Source of the DNA: Klebsiella pneumoniae
GTDB lineage: Bacteria > Pseudomonadota > Gammaproteobacteria > Pseudomonadales > UBA5518
Assembly (NCBI GenBank): GCA_945862145.1
Contig: CAMAXE010000019.1
Coordinates: 31,817 to 95,816 of the forward strand
Direction: 5' to 3'
DNA length: 64,000 nt
The notes under the pieces are model-generated. The model did no database searches and was not told where the DNA came from. It was given only the letters and a program-made list of their open reading frames with translations. This document shows positions 1 through 9,102 of this stretch, in pieces (position 1 is the first letter of the stretch; each line of letters begins with the position of its first letter). The position numbers and the translations under genes were made by a program.

Positions 1-597
1 TGCAAGCGTCTGGTCACCATGATGGGAGGCCAGATAGGCGTCGAGAGCGCCGGGGGCATCGGCAGCATTTTCTGGTTCACGCTGCCGCTGGACGTTGCCT
101 CGCCGGGAGAAATCACACGTCCGCAGGGTCTCGTGGAATCCACGCCTCCCGGGCCGGAAGCTCCGGTATCACCCACTCCCGTCAAGCTGCCCAGCCGCCG
201 TAGCACCGACTACGCCGCCGACGTGCTGGTCGTCGAGGACAACGAGGTGAACCAGCTGGTCACCAGCGGCATGTTGCGTCGCCTCGGCTACACCAGCGAA
301 ATCGCCGCTGACGGCAGCATAGCCCTCGAAAAGCTGCAGAGCCGACGCTACGGCATGGTGCTGATGGACATGCAGATGCCGGGCATGGATGGCGTAGCCG
401 CGACCCAGGCATGGCGCGAGCTCGAGCAACCCGGGGCACGGATACCCATCGTCGCCATGACGGCCAACGTGCAGTCGAGCGACCGCGAGGCCTGTCTGCG
501 CGCCGGCATGGACGACTTCCTCGGCAAGCCCGTGCACATGGAAGAACTGCGCAGCAAGCTCGAGGCCAATCTCCCAAACACCCGGGTGCCCCGATGA
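1..597 (+). CDS. Hybrid sensor histidine kinase/response regulator, C-terminal fragment (end of HATPase plus REC domain)
   Basis: Open frame from base 1 (CKRLVTMMGGQIGVES..GSIFWFTLPL = G2-box end of HATPase) followed by REC motifs VLVVEDNEVNQLV, VLMDMQMPGMDG, PIVAMTAN, LGKPV; 5' truncated by window. Confidence 0.9.
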   Translation, partial: CKRLVTMMGGQIGVESAGGIGSIFWFTLPLDVASPGEITRPQGLVESTPPGPEAPVSPTPVKLPSRRSTDYAADVLVVEDNEVNQLVTSGMLRRLGYTSEIAADGSIALEKLQSRRYGMVLMDMQMPGMDGVAATQAWRELEQPGARIPIVAMTANVQSSDREACLRAGMDDFLGKPVHMEELRSKLEANLPNTRVPR

Positions 598-2612
598 CGC
601 CCGCCGACACCCAAGGAACAAGCCGTGTGGATATCTTCCGGTGGCTGTGGCGTGCCTATGCCCGCGCAGCCCTCGTGCCGCTGGTGCTGGTCGAGGTCGC
701 CTTGGTGGGCGCCTACCTGTTCACACACAGCTACATGGCAGAGAGCAACGTGTCCCTGCTGCGCACACAGGCGCGCGACCGGTTGACTGAGCTCGTGGGC
801 GACCAATCGACCGTGATCGGCGAGCGGCTCGAGAGCGTGATGTCGCACACGCAGATTCTGCAGCAGGGCGCGGAGCGGATATTCAGCCACCCGCAGGAGC
901 CGGATCCGGCCGATGCGTCGCTCTACGCCACGTCCCCGGAAGGCGTTTATCACGCGGTCGCTGACAACGGAGGGGCAGCGCTCTTCTACAGTGCAAGCAC
1001 GGCCATCGGCGAGGCCGAACGCCGCAAGGCCTGGCAGAGCGCGGCGCTGGACCCGCTGATGCAGCAGATCAAGAGTGCCTCGCCGCTGGTGATGCAGCTC
1101 TATCTGAACACACACGACTCGATGAACCGCATCTACCCGTACTTCGATGTGCTGAAACAGTACCCGGCGAAACTCTCGGTACCCGAGTTCAATTTTTATT
1201 ATGAAGCCGATGCGATACACAACCCGGGGCGCAAGGTGGTCTGGACCGAGGTGTATCTCGATCCGGCAGGCCAAGGCTGGATGGCATCGTGCATAGCGCC
1301 GGTCTACAACGGCGACAAGCTCGAGGGCGTGGTGGGCCTGGACATCACGGTCGAGTCCTTCGTGAAGCAGGTGCTGAACTTGCAGATACCGTGGGGAGGC
1401 TATGCGCTTTTGCTGAACCGTGACGGAGGCATCATGGCGATGCCGCGCGTGGCGGAGACCGAACTCGGGATCAACGAACTGACGAACCACCAGTACTCGG
1501 AGGCAGTTCATCGCGAAAAGCTGAAACCAGCGGTCTTCGATATCCACCACCATCCCGCCCTGAAGGACCTGGCAGCCAAGATCAAGGCGCAGGGGGCAGG
1601 AGGGGTCATGGAACTCGACCTCAGCGGCTCGCACCTTGCCGCCTGGAGCGAGGTCCCCCAAACGGGCTGGACGCTGCTCGCGATCGTCCCGGAGCAGAAC
1701 ATCTACGCCGAGAGCGATGCGCTCGCCACCCGTTTCCGCAACATCGGCTTCCTGATGATCACCGGCATGAGTGTGTTCTATGCGGTCTTCTTCATCGCGC
1801 TGTACCGGCGCGCGGGCGCCATGGCGCGGGAGCTGGCGGAGCCGATCTCGCAGCTCACGCAGATGGCCGCCGCAATAGCGCAGGGCAACTACACGCAGGA
1901 GAGGCCACGGATGCGGGTGCACGAGCTGCAGCTCGCCGCCGATCAGATGGTCAGCATGGGATACGTGCTCGGTCAGACCACCGAATCACTGCGCGAGGCC
2001 CGCGATGCCACCGATAAGGCAAGCAGTTCGCGGACCTCGTTCATCTCGCAGATGACCCATGAACTGCGCACGCCGATGAATGCGATCATCGGGTTTGCGC
2101 AACTGCTGGAACTAGACCGCGATCAGCTCGCGCCCGAACACCGGGAGTTCGTCGAGCACATCCACTCCAGCGCGCGGCGGCTGCTCGGATTACTGAACCG
2201 CGTGATCGAAGTGGCGCGCACGGGCACGGTGCCAAGCGCATCCGGTGATCTGCTTCAAGAGGTCGCTGCCGGGGCAACCACGTCTGCAAAGAAGACGACA
2301 GCGAAGGGCACGACCGACGCGCCATTGACCGCGCGCACTGCGCCGCAGCAGCCAGAGCCCGGGCTGGGACCCGAAACACCAGAGCACCGGGAACAGCTCG
2401 GCAAACTGTTGGGCGAGGTCAAACTGCTGCTGGACTCAAGCAGTTTTTCCTCGGTAAGCCGTTTCCGCACGCTGCAGCGTCTGCTCGCCAATCATCCAGA
2501 GGCCCCGGCGATCGCGGGCATCGGCAAACTGATCGAGGAAATGCGTTTCCGCGATGCCCTGGAACAGCTGCAGGCACTGCCGCTGGACTCCACAACCGGC
2601 GGCGAGGGCTGA
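594..2612 (+). CDS. Membrane sensor protein with Cache-like periplasmic domain and HisKA (DHp) domain but no HATPase domain
   Basis: ATGA overlap with upstream stop; N-terminal TM, ~350-aa extracytoplasmic region, second TM plus HAMP-like segment, H-box FISQMTHELRTPMNAIIGFAQLL; no N/G1/G2 boxes in the remaining ~170 aa. Confidence 0.8.
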   Translation: MTPADTQGTSRVDIFRWLWRAYARAALVPLVLVEVALVGAYLFTHSYMAESNVSLLRTQARDRLTELVGDQSTVIGERLESVMSHTQILQQGAERIFSHPQEPDPADASLYATSPEGVYHAVADNGGAALFYSASTAIGEAERRKAWQSAALDPLMQQIKSASPLVMQLYLNTHDSMNRIYPYFDVLKQYPAKLSVPEFNFYYEADAIHNPGRKVVWTEVYLDPAGQGWMASCIAPVYNGDKLEGVVGLDITVESFVKQVLNLQIPWGGYALLLNRDGGIMAMPRVAETELGINELTNHQYSEAVHREKLKPAVFDIHHHPALKDLAAKIKAQGAGGVMELDLSGSHLAAWSEVPQTGWTLLAIVPEQNIYAESDALATRFRNIGFLMITGMSVFYAVFFIALYRRAGAMARELAEPISQLTQMAAAIAQGNYTQERPRMRVHELQLAADQMVSMGYVLGQTTESLREARDATDKASSSRTSFISQMTHELRTPMNAIIGFAQLLELDRDQLAPEHREFVEHIHSSARRLLGLLNRVIEVARTGTVPSASGDLLQEVAAGATTSAKKTTAKGTTDAPLTARTAPQQPEPGLGPETPEHREQLGKLLGEVKLLLDSSSFSSVSRFRTLQRLLANHPEAPAIAGIGKLIEEMRFRDALEQLQALPLDSTTGGEG

Positions 2613-2615
2613 AGA

Positions 2616-4142
2616 ATGCAAAATGGCAGGACCCGAATACTGCTGATCGACGACACGCCGGTTAACCTGATCCTGCTCGGCAATGCGCTGGAGGAAAACT
2701 ACGATCTGCGGATCGCCACCTCCGGCGAGGAAGGCCTGCGGGTCGCCGCCGCCGTGCAGCCCGATCTCATCCTGCTCGACATCATGATGCCCGGCATCGA
2801 CGGTCTCGAGACCTGCCGCATTCTCAAGGCTGACCCCGCACTGCGGCACATCCCGGTGATCTTCATCACCGCGCTGGCGGAGCCGGAGTTCGAGGCGACG
2901 GGCCTCACGCTGGGAGCCTCGGACTACCTGTCCAAGCCGATCAACGTCGAACTTGCCCGCCAGCGCATCCACAACCTCCTGGACCGCGAGCGGCTGCGCA
3001 AGGAAGTCGAGGCGCAGCGCGACCAGTTAGAGGTGCTGGTGGCGCAGCGCACCGAGCAGCTCACTGTCTCCGAGGCCATGTACCGGAGCCTGGTGGAGCA
3101 GTCGGTGGTAGGGGTCTACCAAGTGTCTGGCGAGACCTTCACCTATGTGAACCCGGGGCTCGCGCGCATCATGGGTTATGCGTCGGCGGCCGAGATGCTC
3201 GCCCACGCAAACCCGCTGAATGTGGTGGAGGAAGCCGACCGCGAGCACCTGCGGCAGTGGACCGGTGGCGACAGCAACACGCGGACGATCACGTTTGCCG
3301 CGCGCGCGCGGGGCGGCGGTCTGATCGAACTCGAGTCCCACGAGACCCTGCGGGAAACCCCACAAGGCCCTGCCATCCTCGGTATCTGCATCGACGTGAC
3401 CGAACGCAAGCGCGCCGGAGAGGCGCAGGCCGCCGCGCTGCGAGCCGCCGAGCACCTGGCCGAACTCAAGTCGCAGTTCGTGAACAACGCAAGCCACGAA
3501 CTGAAAACGCCGCTGAACGCCGTGCTTGGTTTCTCGGAGGTGGGTCTCTCCACTCAGGACATCGCACGCGCGCACCGCTTTTTCGGGCTGATCCGCGACG
3601 CCGGAAACCGGCTGCTGGAAATCTCCGGATCGATGCTCGACTTCGCGCAGGCCGAAGCAGGCAATCTGGCTATCGAGGCGGCGCCCTTCGATATCCGTGA
3701 AACCCTGGACAAGGTCCGCGTCCGCTGGCAGCCGCCGATCGAGGCGAAAGGGCTGGCGTTCAGCTTCACGGGGGCACCGCCATCGCCCTGCCCGGGTGTG
3801 GGTGACACGCGCCGGATCATCCAGCTACTCGGCCTGCTGCTGGAGAACGCACTCAAGTTCACCAGCACAGGCTCGATACACCTGCACTGCGAGACCGCCG
3901 CGCAGACGCTGGAACTCGTGCTCACGGACACCGGTATCGGCATGGAACCCGATCAAGTGCAGCAGGCCTTCAACCCGTTTCACCAAGCCGATGGCAGCCG
4001 CACGCGGCAGTTCGGCGGCCTCGGGCTGGGGTTGGCACTGGCGAAGTACCTGGTCGACCGCATGCACGGGGATATCAGGCTGGAGAGCGCACTCGGCAGC
4101 GGCACCACATTCAGGATACGCTTGCCCATCAGCGGCAACTGA
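2616..4142 (+). CDS. REC-PAS-HisKA-HATPase hybrid histidine kinase
   Basis: REC (ILLIDDTPVNLILL, LILLDIMMPGIDG), PAS (YRSLVEQSVVGVYQVSG), HisKA (FVNNASHELKTPLNAVLGFSE), HATPase (DTGIGMEPDQVQQAFNPFHQADGS, GLGLGLALAKYLV). Confidence 0.92.
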   Translation: MQNGRTRILLIDDTPVNLILLGNALEENYDLRIATSGEEGLRVAAAVQPDLILLDIMMPGIDGLETCRILKADPALRHIPVIFITALAEPEFEATGLTLGASDYLSKPINVELARQRIHNLLDRERLRKEVEAQRDQLEVLVAQRTEQLTVSEAMYRSLVEQSVVGVYQVSGETFTYVNPGLARIMGYASAAEMLAHANPLNVVEEADREHLRQWTGGDSNTRTITFAARARGGGLIELESHETLRETPQGPAILGICIDVTERKRAGEAQAAALRAAEHLAELKSQFVNNASHELKTPLNAVLGFSEVGLSTQDIARAHRFFGLIRDAGNRLLEISGSMLDFAQAEAGNLAIEAAPFDIRETLDKVRVRWQPPIEAKGLAFSFTGAPPSPCPGVGDTRRIIQLLGLLLENALKFTSTGSIHLHCETAAQTLELVLTDTGIGMEPDQVQQAFNPFHQADGSRTRQFGGLGLGLALAKYLVDRMHGDIRLESALGSGTTFRIRLPISGN

Positions 4143-4171
4143 AACCGAGCAGGATCAATGGGACTCAGCGC

Positions 4172-4702
4172 ATGAAAGGTATGGTCTTCACCGAATTCCT
4201 CTACATGGTCGCCGACCGGTTCAGCGAGAACATGGTCGATGACATCATCGAGGACTCGGACCTGCCCTCCGGAGGCGCGTACACCTCCGTCGGCCTCTAC
4301 GACCACGCAGAAATCGTGACGCTGGTGGGTGCGCTGTCCCGCCGCACGGGCGCCCCGGTGCCCGACCTCGTCAAGGCCTTCGGTCACCATCTTTTCGGCC
4401 GGCTCCAGACGATGCATCCGGAATTCGTCTCCGGCATCGATGACGCGCTCGACTTTCTGGAGAGCGTCGACAAGGTGATCCATGTCGAGGTCATGAAACT
4501 CTATCCGGACGCCATGCTCCCGCGCTTTGATACCTCGCGCGAGGGCAAGCGCCTGCAGATGATCTACCGCTCGCCCCGGGGCATGGAGGATCTCGCCCAA
4601 GGCCTGATCGAGGGCTGCGCGGAACATTTCTCCCAGGTACTGCGCGTGGAGCGTCACCAACGCCCCGACGGCAGCACCGAGTTCAACCTCGAGCGGCTGT
4701 AG
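4172..4702 (+). CDS. H-NOX (haem NO-binding, HNOB) domain protein
   Basis: Family-typical MKGMVFTEFLYMVADRFSENMVDDII start, HVEVMKLYPDAMLPRF proximal-His region and YRSPRGM (YxSxR haem-propionate motif). Confidence 0.92.
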   Translation: MKGMVFTEFLYMVADRFSENMVDDIIEDSDLPSGGAYTSVGLYDHAEIVTLVGALSRRTGAPVPDLVKAFGHHLFGRLQTMHPEFVSGIDDALDFLESVDKVIHVEVMKLYPDAMLPRFDTSREGKRLQMIYRSPRGMEDLAQGLIEGCAEHFSQVLRVERHQRPDGSTEFNLERL

Positions 4703-5613
4703 TGATAGCCGTGACCGACGACCAGATCTCGCGGCTCGAGCGCCGGCTCGCGCGGGAGCGGTCTGCGCGTGAACAGGCCGAGCGCCTGTTAGAGCAAAAA
4801 AGCCGCGAACTCTATCTCGCCAACCAGAACCTGCTGCTGGTGAAAGACGACCTCGAGCGTCAGGTGGGACTGCGTACCGCAGAGTTGCAGTCCCTGCTCG
4901 GCAGCACCACCAGCATGGCCCGTGCCCGCGGCGATTTCCTGGCCACCATGAGCCACGAGATCCGCACACCCCTTAACGGGCTGCTGGGGCTCTCGGAACT
5001 GCTGTCCCTCACCACGCTCGATGACGAACAGTCGCAGTACGTCAAGGCACTGCGCATCAGCGCCACCTCGTTGCGACAACTCCTGGACAACGTGCTGGAT
5101 ATTTCCAAGCTCGAGGCCGACCGCCTGGAGCTGGAATCACGCGATGTGGATCTGGAGCAGGAAATCGAAGCCGTAGCCCAGATCTACCGGCCCCTGATCG
5201 AGGCGCGAGGGCTGCGCTTTGTGCTTGATCTCGACATGGCGGCCGGGCGCATGGTCAAAGCCGACAGTCTGCGACTGCGGCAGATTCTCTCGAACCTGTT
5301 GTCAAACGCGATCAAGTTCACCGCCCATGGCGAGATTGCACTCGCGTGCAGGACATCGCTGGTCGAGGGCCGGGTAGAGGCTTTCATCACGGTGAGGGAC
5401 ACCGGTATCGGCATCCCCACGGACAAGCTCGACACACTGTTCCAGAGCTTTGCGCAGGCGGATGTGTCCACGTCCCGTCGCTATGGCGGCACGGGGCTTG
5501 GGCTCGCGATCTGCCGCCATCTCGTCGAGGCCATGCACGGCAATATCAGGGTGGATTCCGAGCCCGGCGAGGGCGCTACCTTCGAGCTGCGACTGCACTT
5601 CACGCCGACCTGA
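4702..5613 (+). CDS. H-NOX-associated sensor histidine kinase
   Basis: GTG start overlapping the H-NOX stop; coiled coil, HisKA ([23 protein letters not shown]), HATPase ([35 protein letters not shown]). Confidence 0.9.
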   Translation: MIAVTDDQISRLERRLARERSAREQAERLLEQKSRELYLANQNLLLVKDDLERQVGLRTAELQSLLGSTTSMARARGDFLATMSHEIRTPLNGLLGLSELLSLTTLDDEQSQYVKALRISATSLRQLLDNVLDISKLEADRLELESRDVDLEQEIEAVAQIYRPLIEARGLRFVLDLDMAAGRMVKADSLRLRQILSNLLSNAIKFTAHGEIALACRTSLVEGRVEAFITVRDTGIGIPTDKLDTLFQSFAQADVSTSRRYGGTGLGLAICRHLVEAMHGNIRVDSEPGEGATFELRLHFTPT

Positions 5614-5783
5614 GATCACCCAACTCGAGCTCTTCGCGCAACCCTGACAGCTTATGTGCGACCCAGCCGGGGTCGTGATCGGCACCCAGCCACTGCGGAG
5701 CCGGTGCGGGAATTTCCCCGCTGCCCAAAGGCAGGCCTTTCCAGTACTATCCCGCGTTGAAAATAAAGCCGGGTTCGTAACCA

Positions 5784-6596
5784 GTGAGCGCCGACAACGT
5801 CGTCGAGATCGATCGATTGTCTTTTGGCTACAACAGTGGCCGGCAGGTGCTCGCCGACATCAACATGCGCATCCCCCGGGGCAAGGTCGTGGCCATCATG
5901 GGCCAGAGCGGCTGCGGCAAGACCACCTTGCTGCGCATGATGGGCGGGGCACTGCGCCCGAACTCAGGCGATGTGCGGGTATTCGGCGAGAGCCTGGTTC
6001 GCAAGAAGCAGGACGAGATCTACCGCCTGCGCCGGCGCATGAGCATGTTGTTCCAGTTCGGTGCGTTGTTCACCGACATGTCCACCTTCGAGAATGTCGC
6101 CTTCCCGATGCGCGAGCACACCCGACTCGATGAGTCGATGATCCGTGATCTGGTGTTGATGAAGCTGCATGCCGTGGGCCTGCGAGGAGCCTCGCACCTC
6201 ATGCCTTCGGAACTCTCGGGCGGCATGGCACGGCGTGTGGCGCTCGCACGGGCGATTGCACTCGACCCGGAACTGGTGATGTACGACGAGCCCTTTGCCG
6301 GGCTCGACCCGATCTCGCTCAGCGTGATCGGGCAGCTGATCCGGGCTCTGAACGACGCGCTCGGCGCCACCTCGATCATCGTGACCCATGACGTGCAGGA
6401 ATCGCTGAAGATCGTCGACTACATCTACTTCGTGGCCGATGGCCGCATCATCGCGCAGGGCACCGCCGACGAGGTCCGCTCCTCGCAGGTGCCCTATGTG
6501 CACCAGTTCGTATGGGGCGAGACCGACGGGCCGGTGCCGTTCCAGTACCCGGCACCCGACTACGCAAGCCACCTTGGCGCCGGGTCAAAGCCGTGA
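5784..6596 (+). CDS. mlaF: Phospholipid/MCE-type ABC transporter ATP-binding protein
   Basis: Walker A GQSGCGKTT, signature LSGGMARRVALARAIALDPELVMYDEPFAGLDP; first gene of FEDCB order. Confidence 0.92.
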   Translation: MSADNVVEIDRLSFGYNSGRQVLADINMRIPRGKVVAIMGQSGCGKTTLLRMMGGALRPNSGDVRVFGESLVRKKQDEIYRLRRRMSMLFQFGALFTDMSTFENVAFPMREHTRLDESMIRDLVLMKLHAVGLRGASHLMPSELSGGMARRVALARAIALDPELVMYDEPFAGLDPISLSVIGQLIRALNDALGATSIIVTHDVQESLKIVDYIYFVADGRIIAQGTADEVRSSQVPYVHQFVWGETDGPVPFQYPAPDYASHLGAGSKP

Positions 6597-7387
6597 ATGC
6601 CCTGGCCCAACTGCTCCGCTCCATCGGCGCCAGAACGGTCGATGGCATCTGGCGACTCGGCTTTGCCACACGCTTTCTCATCGCGACACTGAGCCACACG
6701 CCCGCGGCCTTCCGCCGGCTGCACCTCACCATCCGCGAGGTCTACTTCTCCGGCGTACTCTCGCTCACCATCATCGTGGTCTCGGGCCTCTTCGTCGGGA
6801 TGGTGCTCGGCTTGCAGGGCTACGACACGCTGGTGCGCTTCGGGGCGACCGAGGCACTGGGGGTGTTGGTGGCGCTGTCGCTGGTGCGCGAACTCGGCCC
6901 CGTCGTGGCCGCCCTGCTCTTTGCGAGCCGTGCTGGCAGCGCCATCACCGCCGAGATCGGCCTCATGAAGGCCACCGAGCAACTGGACGCCATGGACATG
7001 ATGGCCATCGACCCGGTTGCCCGCGTGGTGGCGCCGCGGTTCTGGGGCGGTGTGCTCTCGATGCCGCTGCTCGCGGCCATGTTCTCGGCCACCGGCATCC
7101 TGGGGGGCTACCTGGTCGGCGTAGTGCTGATCGGCGTCGACTCCGGGCAGTTCTGGTCGCAGATGCAGAACTCGGTGAATTTTCGCGATGACATCGTGAA
7201 CGGTATCATCAAGAGCGTGGTGTTCGGCGTGGCCATCACCTGGATCGCAGTTTTCGAGGGATACGAGGCGCCGCCCACGGCCGAGGGCGTCTCGCGGGCC
7301 ACCACCCGCACGGTGGTCACCTCCGCGCTGGTGATACTGGCGCTTGATTTCATCCTCACGGCCTTCATGTTCCGGGGCATAGGGTAG
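6593..7387 (+). CDS. mlaE: MlaE-family ABC transporter permease
   Basis: GTGA overlap with mlaF; MlaE-type VRFGATEALGVLVALSLVRELGPVVAALLFASRAGSAITAEIGLMKATEQLDAM. Confidence 0.92.
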   Translation: MNALAQLLRSIGARTVDGIWRLGFATRFLIATLSHTPAAFRRLHLTIREVYFSGVLSLTIIVVSGLFVGMVLGLQGYDTLVRFGATEALGVLVALSLVRELGPVVAALLFASRAGSAITAEIGLMKATEQLDAMDMMAIDPVARVVAPRFWGGVLSMPLLAAMFSATGILGGYLVGVVLIGVDSGQFWSQMQNSVNFRDDIVNGIIKSVVFGVAITWIAVFEGYEAPPTAEGVSRATTRTVVTSALVILALDFILTAFMFRGIG

Positions 7388-7390
7388 GCA

Positions 7391-7861
7391 ATGAAACGCA
7401 CGACAATCGATTTGTGGGTGGGCATCTTCGTGGCGCTGGGTGGCGCGGCGCTGGTATTCCTGTCGTTCCAGGTGGCCACGCAGAGCACCTTCTCGCGCAA
7501 CTCGACCTATACGGTGAGTGCGCGCTTCGACGATCTGGGCGGCCTCAAGGTGCAGGCGCCGGTAAAAAGTGCCGGCGTCCTCGTAGGGCGCGTCACCGGA
7601 ATCCGTTTCGTGAACGACGACTTCGAGGCAGAGGCGACGCTCGCCATCGACAAGCGCTACAGCTTCCCGACGGATTCATCGGCCAAGATCCTCACCTCGG
7701 GGCTACTGGGAGACCAGTACGTGGGGCTCGCCCCCGGCGCGGAGGAGGAGACCCTCGCCGATGGCGGCACGGTGGAGTTCACCCAGGGCGCGATCGTGCT
7801 GGAGAAGCTGATCGGGCAGTTCCTCTACGGCAAGGCTGCCGGCGAGGGCGAGAGCAAATAG
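7391..7861 (+). CDS. mlaD: MCE-domain substrate-binding protein
   Basis: MKRTTIDLWVGIFVALGGAAL plus MCE domain (YTVSARFDDLGGLKVQAPVKSAGVLVGRVTGI). Confidence 0.92.
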   Translation: MKRTTIDLWVGIFVALGGAALVFLSFQVATQSTFSRNSTYTVSARFDDLGGLKVQAPVKSAGVLVGRVTGIRFVNDDFEAEATLAIDKRYSFPTDSSAKILTSGLLGDQYVGLAPGAEEETLADGGTVEFTQGAIVLEKLIGQFLYGKAAGEGESK

Positions 7862-7909
7862 CAAATAGCGAACAAAACAGACGCGCAGACACTGAGCGGA
7901 GACGGCACG

Positions 7910-8515
7910 ATGATACGTATGGTGGCTTGGATACTGACTGCGCTGCTGGCTCTGCCGGCGTTCGCACAACCCGAGGGTCCGGGCAAACTGGTCGAGCGCG
8001 TGAGCCTCGACACGCTGACAACCCTGCAGACCGCAGACGGCCCCAAAGGCAAAAAAGCCGTCATGGCTCTGGTGGAGGAGAAAGTGCTGCCGCACTTCGA
8101 CTTCGCCCGCATGACCACCCTGGCCACCGGCGTGGGCTGGCGCAGCGCCACCCCCGCGCAACAGGGCCTGCTGATCGACCAGTTCCGTACCCTGCTGGTG
8201 CGCACCTACTCCACCGCACTCACCCGCTACACCAACCAGACGCTGGCCTTCCAGCCCGAACGCCTGTCTCCGGACGGTGCCAAGGCGGTGGTGCGCTCCT
8301 TGCTAAAACAACCCGGCGCGCCCGAACTCACCATCGACTACAAGATGGCCAGCACGCCCGGCGGCTGGAAAATCTACGACGTGGCGATCGAGGGTGTGAG
8401 CCTCGTCACCACTTACCGTGACAGCTTCGCCGAGGAAGTACGCACCCGCGGCATCGATGGCCTGGTCAAGATGCTCACGGACAAGAACACCCAACTCGCC
8501 ACGCAGGACACCTGA
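7910..8515 (+). CDS. mlaC: MlaC-family periplasmic phospholipid-binding protein
   Basis: Signal peptide, VLPHFDFARMTTLATG, FRTLLVRTYSTALTRYTNQTL, WKIYDVAIEGVSLVTTYRDSF. Confidence 0.9.
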   Translation: MIRMVAWILTALLALPAFAQPEGPGKLVERVSLDTLTTLQTADGPKGKKAVMALVEEKVLPHFDFARMTTLATGVGWRSATPAQQGLLIDQFRTLLVRTYSTALTRYTNQTLAFQPERLSPDGAKAVVRSLLKQPGAPELTIDYKMASTPGGWKIYDVAIEGVSLVTTYRDSFAEEVRTRGIDGLVKMLTDKNTQLATQDT

Positions 8516-8516
8516 G

Positions 8517-8789
8517 ATGCGCCGCGACGGGAACCGCGTGCTGCTCGAAGGCGCCGTGACCATGGACACGGTGCCGGGCCTCATGACGGCGGCGCTGGCT
8601 GCCGTGCGCGATGGCGCTGACACGCTGGACTTCGCGGCCACCACACTCATTGATTCCGCAGCCATCGCTTTCGCACTGGAGTTGCGTCGTGCCAGCAATG
8701 GCACGCTGACTCTCAGCAACCTGCCGCCCACCGCACTGAACCTCGCGCGCCTGTATTCCGTGGCCGATCAGCTGGGCCTGCCCGCCTGA
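8517..8789 (+). CDS. mlaB: STAS-domain protein, MlaB-like
   Basis: Small ORF directly after mlaC with STAS-like pattern (LDFAATTLIDSAAIAFALELRR). Confidence 0.8.
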   Translation: MRRDGNRVLLEGAVTMDTVPGLMTAALAAVRDGADTLDFAATTLIDSAAIAFALELRRASNGTLTLSNLPPTALNLARLYSVADQLGLPA

Positions 8790-9102
8790 CTCCCGCAGCA
8801 GGCAAGTCCCCGCAGGAACGCCCGCAGCACGGGCTGCCTCATAGGGCGTCGTGGATCTCGACCTCGAGTCCGCTGATCCGCTGATACAGCCACGCATCAC
8901 CCAGCAGCGGCCACCATTCATAAGCCGGTTGCGCGGCTCGGCGCACGGGGGCTGGCGGTCGGCGGTGTAGGGAGATTCGACGGAATCCTCCTGATCGGCG
9001 TGCTGGCGGTGTTGCTGGTGTGAACGCGCTCGGGCGTCGCCAGCGCGAGGAACAGACCCCGCTTCGGCTACACTCGCAGCGCCTTTACTCAGGGGAAGCC
9101 AG

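Noticed and set aside
348-1922. 524-aa minus-strand ORF opposite the sensor genes
   Set aside because: High-GC shadow ORF antisense to well-supported kinase-cluster genes; composition rich in H/R with no recognisable domain
5784-8789. Considered the mlaFEDCB operon as unusual
   Set aside because: Standard gene order and content for proteobacteria; no anomaly seen
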